Assembly: GCA_028274465.1 (NCBI GenBank)
Contig: CM051456.1
Span: 88,770,753 to 88,834,752 of the forward strand
Length of the DNA stretch: 64,000 bases
Source of the DNA: Plantago ovata
Taxonomy: Eukaryota; Streptophyta; Magnoliopsida; Lamiales; Plantaginaceae
Reading direction: 5' to 3'
In this document: positions 10,491 through 20,659 of the stretch, piece after piece
Layout: each line of letters opens with the position of its first letter
Position numbering within the stretch: the first letter of the stretch is position 1
Program-made: the position numbers and the translations under genes
The notes under the pieces: generated by a model
Databases searched by the model: none
What the model was told of the DNA's origin: nothing
The model's input: only the letters and a program-made list of their open reading frames with translations

Positions 10491-10566
10491 TTAATGAATT
10501 TTGTGTTTTCTGGCTTCACAAGTCTTGATGATAGACTTATGAAGCAGAAAACACCAAAATCATTAA
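10491..10566. repeat. Hairpin H8
   Basis: Arms at 10491-10524 and 10533-10566 around a loop of about 8 bases (GTGTTTTCTGGCTTCACAAG against CTTATGAAGCAGAAAACACC). Pairing is near-perfect over about 33 positions. Confidence 0.7.
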
Positions 10567-10683
10567 TGAATTTTGCACCCGTCCTGCGTTATATAAAATA
10601 TGAAGTAATATGATATGGTTAAATATGATGTTATATTTTATATCTATTGTTTGTGTTCAGCCAAATATAACCTTTTTAACTTA

Positions 10684-10778
10684 GACAATCTGACATGCTA
10701 CCGGCAAGGTCAATATTAATATGACTTTCTTCTAATCAATATATTATAATGAACTCGCAGGAAGCAAGTCATATTGTC
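10684..10778. repeat. Hairpin H9
   Basis: Arms at 10684-10716 and 10748-10778 (GACAATCTGACATGCTACCG against the complement ending AAGTCATATTGTC). It shares stem and loop sequence with H2 (CTTCTAATCAA in the loop of both). Confidence 0.6.
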
Positions 10779-10979
10779 ATAGTACAAAGATTATGATTTC
10801 GTCATTATCACACCACAAGTTCTATTACACCAGTGCAAAAATTGTGATCATGTCATCATCACACTAAGAAAAATAATATAAAATATGAAATAATTTGAAC
10901 ACTTACAATTATGGTTTAGATGGGATAACCGACGTAAGTGCAGTAATTCAAAGCAAATATTACACTAGCCAATTTACAG

Positions 10980-12040
10980 AGAGGAAACAAATTTCATTAC
11001 AGTTCACTCGAATTGCTTAGAATTAGCAATGTAACTCACCGAGAAAGTGAGCAAGCCGTTCAAGTCCCTCCCGATTGCTAAAGACCCAACATGAACGCTC
11101 ATTGAAGTGGCTCACTGTAATATTATTTATAGAGCATCATTTATTATGAAAATAACAGTAGAAACAGAACAAGTAGAGAGAGAGCAGAGCAAGTATAAAT
11201 AGAGCATCATGTGTATTTTAAAATTACAGTAGGATGGATTAAGAGTATTTAGAACTCACCAGATTTGAATATAACGGAATGATGTCGATCCAAAATTCAT
11301 CTAAATCTGGAGCCTTCAAAATGTCGACAGTAAATACCTCACAATAAAAAATAACAGGGATCAATCCAATTGCAGAATAAGTAACAAGTAAAGGAGATAT
11401 ATGCAGAAAAAAAAAATCTACACTAGCCTAATAAGAAAATTAAAAATCTACGTCAAATAGATGAATTCGAATGGAATAACATCTAACCTTAATTGATTTA
11501 CCGAGCATATATTATTCAACTGCTCCAGTTTCATGAAACGACGCAAACAAAATTTCTATTGAATTACCTATTTAACATTCAAATATCAATCGAATTATTA
11601 TAACAGGCATATCACCACAAAATAAAGCATCGAATCAATATATATGTACTTACAGTGTCGGATCTCAGGCTGGACTACATGGGATACTCTATTCCCAAAT
11701 TAGTACACGAAATTCCTAATTGAATTATGGCATGTTAGACGAACCAATCACCCCAAGTGTATGAGTTATTCGATTTAAGAAAACGCGAAGAACATATCCG
11801 TCGAATCGGCATGAGGAAGATGCATATTGACGACCTTGATAATAAATTTGGATTCGAAATCATATTTTAGATCGAATGAGAGTGTAATGCAGTTGAGATG
11901 ATACAATAATTGATTACCCGTCAATATGAGAGGAGAAATTGGGTGAAGATTGAAAGAAATCAATTCTGGTGGAGGATATGATGTTGATCGACATCGATGA
12001 TGTCGGAGGAGAGGTCGAAAGAGGAATGTTTTGGGGAAGG
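10980..12040 (-). other. Possible spliced minus-strand transcript leading into the hairpin array
   Basis: On the minus strand, downstream of a TATA box at 12064-12071, several consensus-like splice sites can be read. Donors are GGGTAATC near 11922, ACTGTAAGTA near 11651, CTGGTGAGTT at 11260/11259 and TCGGTGAGTT at 11040/11039. An acceptor ATATTACAG ends at 11115. The two short blocks 11344-11261 and 11114-11040 are open (for example DLDEFWIDIIPLYSN and SHFNERSCWVFSN) but do not join in one frame. They may be relics of a protein gene or exons of a non-coding RNA. The transcript would run through hairpins H9 to H1. All of this is inference from signals. Confidence 0.3.
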
Positions 12041-12063
12041 AGACAACATCAACAGAAGCAAGC

Positions 12064-12071
12064 TATATATA
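12064..12071 (-). promoter_or_regulatory. Candidate TATA box, minus strand
   Basis: TATATATA reads on both strands. On the minus strand it is followed by AGCTTGCTTCTG and then a pyrimidine-rich, UTR-like segment, which is why I assign it to the minus strand. Confidence 0.4.
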
Positions 12072-13092
12072 GGTAGGTCAAATCAGGTAAGTCTTAGTTC
12101 ACTACCCTAATTCGCGAATTATCTATTGGTATGGAAGAATTATGTTTAATTTACGTATTAAGGTTCAGCTGGATCATCATACTTTATTTACTACTATTCT
12201 CCTAAATGTTTTTTTTCTTTCTTTATGAATTACCTTAAATTATGACCTTTATAATATGTTATTATTGTGCACATAAATCTTATTGCTAATTTCATAAAAT
12301 TATTAAATTCGTTAAGTTGATTTATGCAACTTTTATAAGAGAAAATAATTTTCATTTTATTGAGAGATTTATGTATTAGAATTAGAATAAAAAATATTTA
12401 AAATAATATGGGTTAATCATGAATTATAAAATTATCTAATCATGAATTTATATGGATTTATTTATTTTCATAAAAATTAAATTTACTATGCCAGAGTTAT
12501 GCAGAAGATGGACCAGTTACGGAAGTTGGGTCGTCTTTAATACTGTCACCGAATAATCGCCTGTCTGTTGAACTTTGTGGTGACGCTTGAATAATTGGAA
12601 CATGACTTGCTGAACGGTTGTTGACTGTTATTACATTTTTTGTAATATTATTTATTTATTAGTTTTTGTTTTACTCTTATAGTCGAACCACCTTTATATT
12701 GATAGACGTAAGTTTAGAAGTATAGCATACTGTGATACTTTTTTAATTATCGAATCACCTTTAATTATCTATACATCTACGTATGTTTTTAATAATATTA
12801 TTGATACAACCCTCTTAATTTCTACTCTTATATCGAATAAGCTTTTTTTATTAATTTATATAAGTTCAAAATTATATCATATATCGCCACGGGTATGTAC
12901 TAGTTGTAATTCTAAATATTCAATTCAATAAAATATTATTTGTGTAATTTTATTTGTTACGTACACCCACACCCGTAAGGCATTGTATGACCAACTTCTT
13001 TTCCTTCTGGTGCTGACAAGGAGTCATAGTTCAGAGGAAAATTCTAACCCGAACAATTCCTTTAATTTAAGCACAAGCCAATGGGTATGCAT
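12072..13092. other. AT-rich intergenic stretch
   Basis: I see no gene. Read on the minus strand, 12903-12870 (ACTAGTACATACCCGTGGCG then AT-rich) resembles the terminal part of some plant Helitrons, but no matching far end was found. The Harbinger target site TTA follows at 13093. Confidence 0.4.
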
Positions 13093-13489
13093 TTAGACCA
13101 TAAATATCACCCACCACCCACCACCCACCCCACTATCCAATTTCAAATAAAATTAATTTCTCTCTCATACACATACCCCATCCTTCAACCAACCCACCAC
13201 AACACCAAAAACCACATTTATCCATGACCACCCACCATCCAATCAATTCAATTTTTTTTCTTATTATCTTTTAATAATTATAATATAATAATTGTATATT
13301 ATTAGAAAATAAATGTATTAATCTAGAAAAGTTCTCTAATTTTCCGAAATAACAAATTAAGCATTATTATATTAATAAAGTACAACCATTACTAAAGGAA
13401 AAAAATTAATATTACAATATTTTTATAAATTGATTACAACAAAAAACATGAAATGCAAAATTATGAAAAAACGAAATAAAAATACATAT

Positions 13490-14818
13490 TTAGTCCTCCT
13501 CATTGAAATTCTCCCATACGTGCTCAATCAAGTCGTTCATAAGTTCCTTGTGCGCCTCTCTGTTCCGAAGTTGATCCCTGTTAGTCATATACTGGGCAAC
13601 ACTTGCAATTCGTTCCGTGGAGAAGTTGAAAATGGGATCCACATAGCCTTCTTCAGGCTCGTCTTGGTTGACCTGTCTCGTCCGATCATTCATAAATTCT
13701 TTGGGATCGGTATAGTTCAGATAAGTGTCTCTTCCATCCTCCACTATCATATTGTGCATGATGATACACGCATGCATAATTCTCCCCATGGCATGTCGAT
13801 CCCATAGAAAACATGGATTTTTTATAAATGCGAATCGAGCTTGTAGAACACCAAATGCCCGTTCAACATCTTTCCTAACAGACTCTTGATGTTGAGCAAA
13901 TAACTTGTGCTTACGGACAATAGGAGACTTGATAGATTTGATAAATGCAGCCCATGCTGGATATATGCCATCAGTGAGGTAATACCCCATATTTCTTTGT
14001 CGGCCGTTAATGGTGTAATTGACTTTCGGTGCACGGCCTGCTAAAATATCATCGAAAATAGGTGATTTGTTTATCACATTAATATCATTGTTTGTACCTG
14101 ATCCGAAAAATGCATGCCAAATCCATAGGTCTTCGGATGAAACAACTTCCAAAATAATCGTTGGTTTCCCACTTCTTCCTTGATACTGTCCTGCCCAAGC
14201 AGTCGGACAATTCTTCCATTCCCAGTGCATGCAATCAATACTTCCCATCATGCCCGGAAATCCACGTTCTTCACCAATGTGTAGTAGTCGCGCCATGTCT
14301 TCTTGTGTTGGACGTCTAAGGTATTCATTCCCAAAGTTGGCAACTACGTCTTCTGCAAACTTCATAACTGATTTTCTTATAACTTGTTCGCTCATTCGAA
14401 GGCCCTCGTCATGAAAATCTGGTGATGTTCCGTAGGCTAAAACTCTTATAGCACCAGTACATTTTTGGATCAAAGACATACCTAGCCGACCAGTGGCATC
14501 ATGCTTCTGCTGAAAATATTCACCGGAACTTAGTGCCTCCATTATACGCTCAAAGATGGTCTTTGTCATTCGAAACCTACGACGAAAAATATCTTCATTG
14601 TAGATTGGCATGTCTGAAACATACATTTTGAACAGTTGTTCATGACCATCCTCACGAATTCGCTCAATATGACGCCTCTTAGCTCTAGTATTGTGGCTTG
14701 TGGGTTGTAACATGGTAGGAATTTTCATGACCACATCCTCGAGAATCCGATTAAGTGTTTGGTTTTGTTCTTCCAACTCATCTATTTCGTTGAGACTGGA
14801 AGAAGCATAACTTGACAT
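13490..14818 (-). CDS. Harbinger transposase (DDE_Tnp_4, HARBI1/ALP1-like), element 1
   Basis: This frame of about 442 codons encodes the DDE-type nuclease that cuts and joins the transposon ends. I start it at MSSYASSSLNE (14818), because the other copies begin there and the upstream extension relies on a non-ATG codon. An N-terminal helical region with KRRHIERIRE is followed by the catalytic core: first Asp in MGSIDCMHWEWKNCPTAW, second Asp in TNNDINVINKSPIF, and Glu in ERAFGVLQARFAF. The family length is normal. Compared with elements 2 and 3, one residue is missing before TNND (GSGT versus GSPGT). The frame has no stops, so the product may be active. It needs the partner protein encoded at 15311-16297 in Pong-type systems. 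Confidence 0.92.
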   Translation of the reverse strand: MSSYASSSLNEIDELEEQNQTLNRILEDVVMKIPTMLQPTSHNTRAKRRHIERIREDGHEQLFKMYVSDMPIYNEDIFRRRFRMTKTIFERIMEALSSGEYFQQKHDATGRLGMSLIQKCTGAIRVLAYGTSPDFHDEGLRMSEQVIRKSVMKFAEDVVANFGNEYLRRPTQEDMARLLHIGEERGFPGMMGSIDCMHWEWKNCPTAWAGQYQGRSGKPTIILEVVSSEDLWIWHAFFGSGTNNDINVINKSPIFDDILAGRAPKVNYTINGRQRNMGYYLTDGIYPAWAAFIKSIKSPIVRKHKLFAQHQESVRKDVERAFGVLQARFAFIKNPCFLWDRHAMGRIMHACIIMHNMIVEDGRDTYLNYTDPKEFMNDRTRQVNQDEPEEGYVDPIFNFSTERIASVAQYMTNRDQLRNREAHKELMNDLIEHVWENFNEED

Positions 14819-15310
14819 TATTTTTAGTGTGGATACAAGGAAGAGTGAGGGGAAGTAGAAGTGTTGGAAATGATGTAGGTGCAAGTATGGTAAAGATCAC
14901 TCCCATATTTAAAGAGAGATATAGATGAATTTGAGTGGACAATGAGTTGGATCTTAGTCAACAATGAGTTGGATATGAGTCAGCAAATTGGGAGAAGCAT
15001 GTGAAGTTTAAAGATTGTCTGACAAAGATGGAATCATTAAAGTTGTAGTGGAAGATGAATTGACTAAAGAGGAAGAAGCATGTGAACTTTCTTGAAAAAA
15101 AATGAAAGTAGAATAGGCTATAGACTGATAAAAGCACATAGATTTAATTATAGCAGTACGTATCAATAAGAAACAACACACCTTACATTTGAAAATAGCA
15201 AATACACCCGATTACAAACATAATTATACATAATGGAGCGAAATCAAACATAACTGAAATAATACGAAGACATAGTAATGCATTACGACAATAAAAAGAC
15301 ATAGCGATAA
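14819..15310 (-). other. Spacer between the two Harbinger genes
   Basis: A leader and promoter-like region for the transposase (minus strand). No ORF. The same spacer is present in elements 2 and 3. Confidence 0.6.
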
Positions 15311-16297
15311 TTAAAGGTACTCCGCCAACAAGCGATTCTTGACCTGTTCTTCTTGCTCAGTTAAATTTGGTTTAGCCAACAAAGCATTCAACAAATTGGC
15401 ATTTAGCTTCTTTTTCTCAAATTCGACCTTCACCTCAAGTTCTTTCTCACGTGTGAGCCTCATTGCGCGCAGCTCACTAGTAAATTCATCCGAAATCACA
15501 GCAGTTGATGAAGATGCCACACCTTTTCCCTTCCTTCTAGCTTTTGCCGCATTTCGACCGGTAGGCCGGTTTATTGTTGAAGCACCACTCACTGGAGTAT
15601 CTGGTGTACCATCATCATCATCATCATCGGTTCTTGATTTTTTTGAACTACCATGACCTTCTTTCTCGGATTCCATTGCATCTGGATGAGGCCTTCTTTG
15701 TCCTCCACCATAACTCAACTCCCACTTGGGTGCGTGGCGCATAACTGTTTCAAAGACAAGTTTATGCGGAAATCCATCCTTCTTTCCCTTAGTACCCTTA
15801 CTATATAGCTTGTTAGCTATAGCGTCAACATCTGCATCACTCATTCCGCTCGTTTTCTGGGCATAGACTTCCTTGCAACAACCGATCCACTCAGTGACCT
15901 TTTTGTTGAGCTGCTGATAACGAGCTCTCATTGACTCTGCGGAACGTTGATTGATTTTTCCGGGGTTTTCTTTTCGTGCTTGCTCATATAACTTATAAAC
16001 CTCACCCCAAAAGGTTTCTTGTTTCTGACCAGTGCCCTTTATCGCATTTTGACTGACATAAATCAATGCTGACATTAGGGTGCAATCTTCAACGGCATCC
16101 CAAGACACTGCCGCTTGATTGTTCGAGTTCGTAACATTTTGAGGGGTCGAGTTCGTAACATTTTGAGGCTCGGGGCTATTTTGAGTGGGATTCGGTGGAA
16201 ACTGAGTGTATGTTTCATAACTTGGGAAACCTGAAGAGTTTTGGGTACTTTGATAAGTAGAATAAAACTTTGGAAAGAAATCTTCATTTGGATCCAT
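15311..16297 (-). CDS. Harbinger ORF1, Myb/SANT-like DNA-binding partner protein, element 1
   Basis: This intact 328-codon frame encodes the second Pong-type protein, which is known to help bring the transposase to the DNA and nucleus. It begins MDPNEDFFPKFYS with a Q/N/P/T-rich N-terminus (about residues 1-65). A SANT-like trihelix follows (about 68-150, W-rich: SWDAVEDCTL, FWGEVYKLYEQA, INQRSAESMRARYQ, WIGCCKEVY). Then come a segment with FETVMRHAPKW, a basic, acidic-run linker (six Asp in a row, then RNAAKARRKGKG as a likely nuclear localisation signal), and a C-terminal coiled coil (TREKELEVKVEFEKKKLN). Plant proteins of this shape are often labelled NAM-associated or GST-T3-like in databases. 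Its own promoter would lie near 16300-16400. Confidence 0.88.
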   Translation of the reverse strand: MDPNEDFFPKFYSTYQSTQNSSGFPSYETYTQFPPNPTQNSPEPQNVTNSTPQNVTNSNNQAAVSWDAVEDCTLMSALIYVSQNAIKGTGQKQETFWGEVYKLYEQARKENPGKINQRSAESMRARYQQLNKKVTEWIGCCKEVYAQKTSGMSDADVDAIANKLYSKGTKGKKDGFPHKLVFETVMRHAPKWELSYGGGQRRPHPDAMESEKEGHGSSKKSRTDDDDDDGTPDTPVSGASTINRPTGRNAAKARRKGKGVASSSTAVISDEFTSELRAMRLTREKELEVKVEFEKKKLNANLLNALLAKPNLTEQEEQVKNRLLAEYL

Positions 16298-16684
16298 TTG
16301 GCTAGGAGAGAATGAGAGAGAGAATGAGAGTAATTTAGTGTTTTTAGAAGTGTGTGAAATATATGAAGTTAGGTTATATTTATAGATGGAAAAAAATTAT
16401 GAATTTTAAATCAGATAATATAAAAGATAATGATAAAATCTAAAAAGATAATAATAAAATCTAAAAATATAATTATAAAGATAAATGAAAAATAAAAAAA
16501 ATGGACTAATAGGAGGGGGACTAGTGTCCCCCTCCATATATGCCACCAGCCGGTGGCTGGTGGCTGTATGAGCGCACGTTAATGTGCGCCCATACATCAA
16601 TTTTTTTTTATTTGGTGGGTCACTGTGGGGCCCACTGTACAGTGGCCACCAAACAGTGACCCACCAAGACCGATATTATCGGTC

Positions 16685-16687
16685 TTA
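16685..16687. other. Single TTA shared by Harbinger elements 1 and 2
   Basis: The right end of element 1 (…ATCGGTC) and the left end of element 2 (GACCATAAATATC) are separated only by TTA. TTA also flanks the outer ends at 13093 and 20429. Confidence 0.9.
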
Positions 16688-17096
16688 GACCATAAATATC
16701 AGCCACCACCCACCACCCACCCCACTATCCAATTTCAAATAAAAAATTAATTTCTCTCTCATACACATACCCCATCCTTCAACCAACCCACCACAACACC
16801 AAAAACCATATTTATCCATGACCACCCACCATCCAATCAATTCAATTTATTTGTTTTTTTATTTTCTTATTATCATTTAGTAAATATAATATAATAATGG
16901 TATATTATTATAAAATTAATGTATTAATCTAGAAAAGTTCTCTAATTTTCCGAAATAACAAATTAAGCATTATTATATTAATAAAGTACAACCATTACTA
17001 AAGGAAAAAAAATTAATATTACAATATTTTTATAAATTGATTACAACGAAAAACATGAAATGCAGAATTATGAAAAAACAAAATAAAAATACATAT

Positions 17097-18427
17097 TTAG
17101 TCCTCCTCATTGAAATTCTCCCATATGTGCTCAATCAAGTCGTTCATAAGTTCCTTGTGCGCCTCTCTGTTCCGAAGTTGATCCCTGTTAGTCATATAAT
17201 GGGCAACACTTGCAATTCGTTCCGTGGAGAAGTTGAAAATGGGATCCACATAGCCTTCTTCAGGCTCTTCTTGGTTGACCTGTCTCGTCGATCATTCATA
17301 AATTCTTTGGGATCGGTATAGTTCAGATAAATGTCTCTTTCATCCTCCACTATCATATTGTGCATGATGATACACGCATGCATAATTGTCCCCATGGCAT
17401 GTCGATCCCATAGAAAACATGGATTTTTTATAAATGCGAATCGAGCTTGTAGAACACCAAATGCCCGTTCAACATCTTTGCTAACAGACTCTTGATGTTG
17501 AGCAAATAACTTGTGCTTACGGACAATAGGAGACTTGATAGATTTGACAAATGCAGCCCATGCTGGATATATGCCATCAGTGAGGTAATACCCCATATTT
17601 CTTTGTCGGCCATTAATGGTGTAATTGACTTTCGGTGCACGGCCTGCTAAAATATCATCGAAAATAGGTGATTTGTTTATCACATTAATATTATTGTTTG
17701 TACCTGGGGATCCGAAAAATGCATGCCAAATCCATAGATCTTCGGATGAAACAACTTCCAAAATAATCGTTGGTTTCCCACTTCTTCCTTGATACTGTCC
17801 TGCCCAAGCAGTCGGACAATTCTTCCATTCCCAGTGCATGCAATCAATACTTCCCATCATGCCCGGAAATCCACGTTCTTCACCAATGTGTAGTAGTCGC
17901 GCCATGTCTTCTTGTGTTGGACGTCTAAGGTATTCATTCCCAAAAATGGCAACTACGCCTTCTGCAAACTTCATAACTGATTTTCTTATCACTTGTTCGC
18001 TCATTCGAAGGCACTCGTCATGCAAATCTGGTGATGTTCCGTAGGCTAAAACTCTTATAGCACCAGTACATTTTTGGATCAAAGACATACCTAGCCGACC
18101 AGTGGCATCACGCTTCTGCTGAAAATATTCATCGGAACTTAGTGCCTCCATTATACGCTCAAAGATGGTCTTTCTCATTTGAAACCTACGACGAAAAATA
18201 TCTTCATGGTAGATTGGCATGTCTGAAAAATACATTTTGAACAGTTGTTCATGACCATCCTCACGAATTCGCTCAATATGACGCCTCTTAGCTCTAGTAT
18301 TGTGGCTTGTGGGTTGTAACATGGTAGGAATTTTCATGACCACATCCTCGATAATGCGATTAAGTGTTTGGTTTTGTTCTTCCAACTCATCTATTTCGTT
18401 GAGACTGGAAGAAGCATAACTTGACAT
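17097..18427 (-). pseudogene. Harbinger transposase, element 2 (broken)
   Basis: The frame starts MSSYASSSLNE and follows element 1 through most of its length. A one-base deletion near 17286 (GTCTCGTCGATC versus GTCTCGTCCGATC) shifts the C-terminus. The second catalytic Asp is changed to Asn (TNNNINV instead of TNNDINV), so the enzyme would be inactive even without the frameshift. Confidence 0.88.
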
Positions 18428-18832
18428 TATTTTTAGTGTGGATACAAGGAAGAGTGAGGGGAAGTAGAAGTGTTGGAAAAGATGTAGGTGTAAGTATGGT
18501 AAAGATCACTCCCATATTTAAAGAGAGATATAGATGAATTTGAGTGGACAATGAGTTGGATCTTAGTCAACAATGAGTTGGATATGAGTCAGCAAATTGG
18601 GAGAAGCATGTGAAGTTTAAAGTTTGTCTGACAAAGATGGAATCATTAAAGTTGTAGTGGAAGATGAATTGACTAAAGAGGAAGAAGCATGTGAACTTTC
18701 TTGAAAAAAAATGAAAGTAGAATAGGCTATAGACCAATAAAAGCTCATAGATTTAATTATAGCAGTACATATCAATAAGAAACAACACACCTTACATTTG
18801 AAAATAGCAAATACACCCGATTACAAACATAA

Positions 18833-19218
18833 TTATACATAATGGAGCGAAATCAAACATAACTGAAATAATACGAAGACATAGTAATGCAATACGACAA
18901 TAAAAAGACATAGCGATAAATAAAGGTACTCCACTAACAAGCGATTCTTGACCTGTTCTTCTTGATCAGTTAGATTTGGTTTAGCCAACAAAGCATTCAA
19001 CAAATTGGCATTTAGCTTCTTTTTCTCAAATTCAACCTTCACCTCAAGTTCTTTCTCACGCGTGAGCCTCATTGCACGCAGCTCACTAGTAAATTCATCC
19101 GAAATCACAGCAGTTGATGAAGATGCCACACCTTTGCCTTTCCTTCTAGCTTTTGCCGCATTTCGACCGGTAGGACGGTTTATTGTTGAAGCACCACTCA
19201 CTGGAGTATCTGGTATAC

Positions 19219-19270
<52 letters not shown>

Positions 19271-19914
19271 GGTTCTTGATTTTTTTTAACTACCATGACC
19301 TTCTTGCTCGGATTCCATTGCATCTGGATGAGGCCTTCTTTGTCCTCCACCATAACTCAACTCCCACTTGGGTGCGTGGCGCATAACTGTTTCAAACACA
19401 AGTTTATGCGGAAATCCAGCCTTCTTGCCCTTAGTACCCTTACTATATAGCTTGTTAGCTATAGCGTCAACATCTGCATCACTCATTCCGCTCGTTTTTT
19501 GGGCATAGGCTTCCTTGCAACAACCGATCCACTCAGAGACATTTTTGTTGAGCCACTGATAACGAGCTCTCATTGACTCTGCGGAACGTTGATTGATTTT
19601 TCCGGGGTTTTCTTTCGCGCTTGCTCATATAACTTATAAACCTCACCCCAAAAGGTTTCTTGTTTCTGACCAGTGCCCTTTATCGCATTTTGACTGACAT
19701 AAATCCATGCTGACATTAGGGTGCAATCTTCAACGACATCCCAAGACACCGCCGCTTGATTGTTCGAGTTCGTAACATTTTGAGGCTCGGGGCTATTTTG
19801 AGTGGGATTCGGTGGAAACTGAGTGTATGTTTCATAACTTGGGAAACCTGAAGAGTTTTGGGTACTTTGATAAATAGAATAAAACTCTGGAAAGAAATCT
19901 TCATTTGGATCCAT
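18833..19914 (-). pseudogene. Harbinger ORF1 Myb/SANT-like protein, element 2 (broken)
   Basis: It is homologous to 15311-16297. A lost T near 19612 shifts the frame in the SANT region, a new stop arises next to the Asp run near 19286, and the normal stop after EYL is lost (TAA to TAT), extending the frame. The acidic run has grown to about 17-18 Asp codons through a CAT/ATC microsatellite. Confidence 0.85.
19219..19270. repeat. Trinucleotide microsatellite (CAT)n, encodes poly-Asp on the minus strand
   Basis: About 17 uninterrupted CAT units. The same position in element 1 has about six, and element 3 lacks the region. Confidence 0.95.
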
Positions 19915-20009
19915 TTGGCTAGGAGAGAATGAGAGTAATTTAGGGTTTTTAGAAGTGTGTGAAATATAATGAAGTTAGGTTATATTTATAGATGGAAAAA
20001 AATTATAAA

Positions 20010-20170
<161 letters not shown>

Positions 20171-20428
20171 TTTAAATAATAAAAATATCAGATAATATAA
20201 AAGATAATGATAAAATCTAAAAGATAATTATTAAGATAAATGAAAAATAAAAAAAAGGACTAATAGGAGGGGACAAGTGTCCCCCTCCATATATGCCACC
20301 AGCCACCGGCTGGTGGCTGTATGGGCGCACGTTAACGTGCGCCCATACATCAATTTTCTTTTTATTTGGTGGGGCCCACTGTACAGTGTCCACCAAACAG
20401 TGACCCACCAAGACCGATATTATCGGTC

Positions 20429-20659
20429 TTAGAGTTTAGACATTTGCTGAAAATTGAGATGATAAAGATCTCTTTACAGCTCCAGTATTATATAAAATTA
20501 GATGGTATATTAATTAATGCAGTACCCTTTTCAATTTGCATGTAAAAGTCACACAAGTTAATAACTGCTCCGTTACAATCAGAAGTGAGTGCATCAGTAG
20601 TGGGTCTTTCTTCTCTTTTAAAAGATGTTGCACCACAATTCAACAAAACTTATTCTATG
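20429..20659. other. Low-copy flank, left duplicate
   Basis: It is nearly identical to 50926-51156, starting with the TTA target site. This was 3' flanking DNA of the SUVH-like gene before the Tat element inserted at CTATG (20655-20659). No ORF is convincing. Confidence 0.85.

Larger units (their letters stand above)
8960..10870. repeat. Array of about nine long imperfect hairpins in repeated flanking motifs
   Basis: Nine inverted repeats with arms of about 22-58 bases and loops of 7-63 bases follow one another. Several are preceded by a TGTTCAGTA-like phrase (8964, 9400, 9947 as TGCTCAGTA, 10303, 10651 as TGTTCAGCC), often followed by an ACCCTTT-like phrase. Many are followed by a phrase like ATTGTCATCGTTTTCATC plus ATCACAC (9100-9127, 9538-9563, 9765-9781, 10790-10806, 10845-10866). 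The stems fall into families (H1 with H3, H2 with H9) but otherwise differ. The plan suggests tandem duplication of one hairpin unit followed by divergence. It resembles a cluster of MIRNA-like foldbacks, or a nest of MITE-like foldback elements. No protein-coding frame is present. Confidence 0.6.
13096..16684 (-). mobile_element. PIF/Harbinger (Pong-type) DNA transposon 1, 3589 bp, complete
   Basis: The ends are GACCATAAATATC (left) and the complement of GACCGATAATATC (right), a short imperfect inverted repeat. TTA flanks both sides (13093-13095 and 16685-16687), the target duplication typical of this superfamily. It carries the two genes expected of Pong-type elements in tandem on the minus strand. 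The left subterminal part is rich in CCACCCACC repeats. The right subterminal part contains a GCGCACGTTAA.GTGCGC palindrome near 16570-16590 and GGGCCCACTGTACAGTGG near 16630. Confidence 0.9.

Noticed and set aside
8960..10870. CRISPR-like regular repeats
   Set aside because: This is a plant nuclear context. The repeats are hairpins with variable stems, not identical direct repeats with unique spacers.
12870..12903. Helitron-like terminus (ACTAGTACATACCCGTGG on the minus strand)
   Set aside because: No partner end and no hairpin before CTAG could be found. It is too short to call an element.
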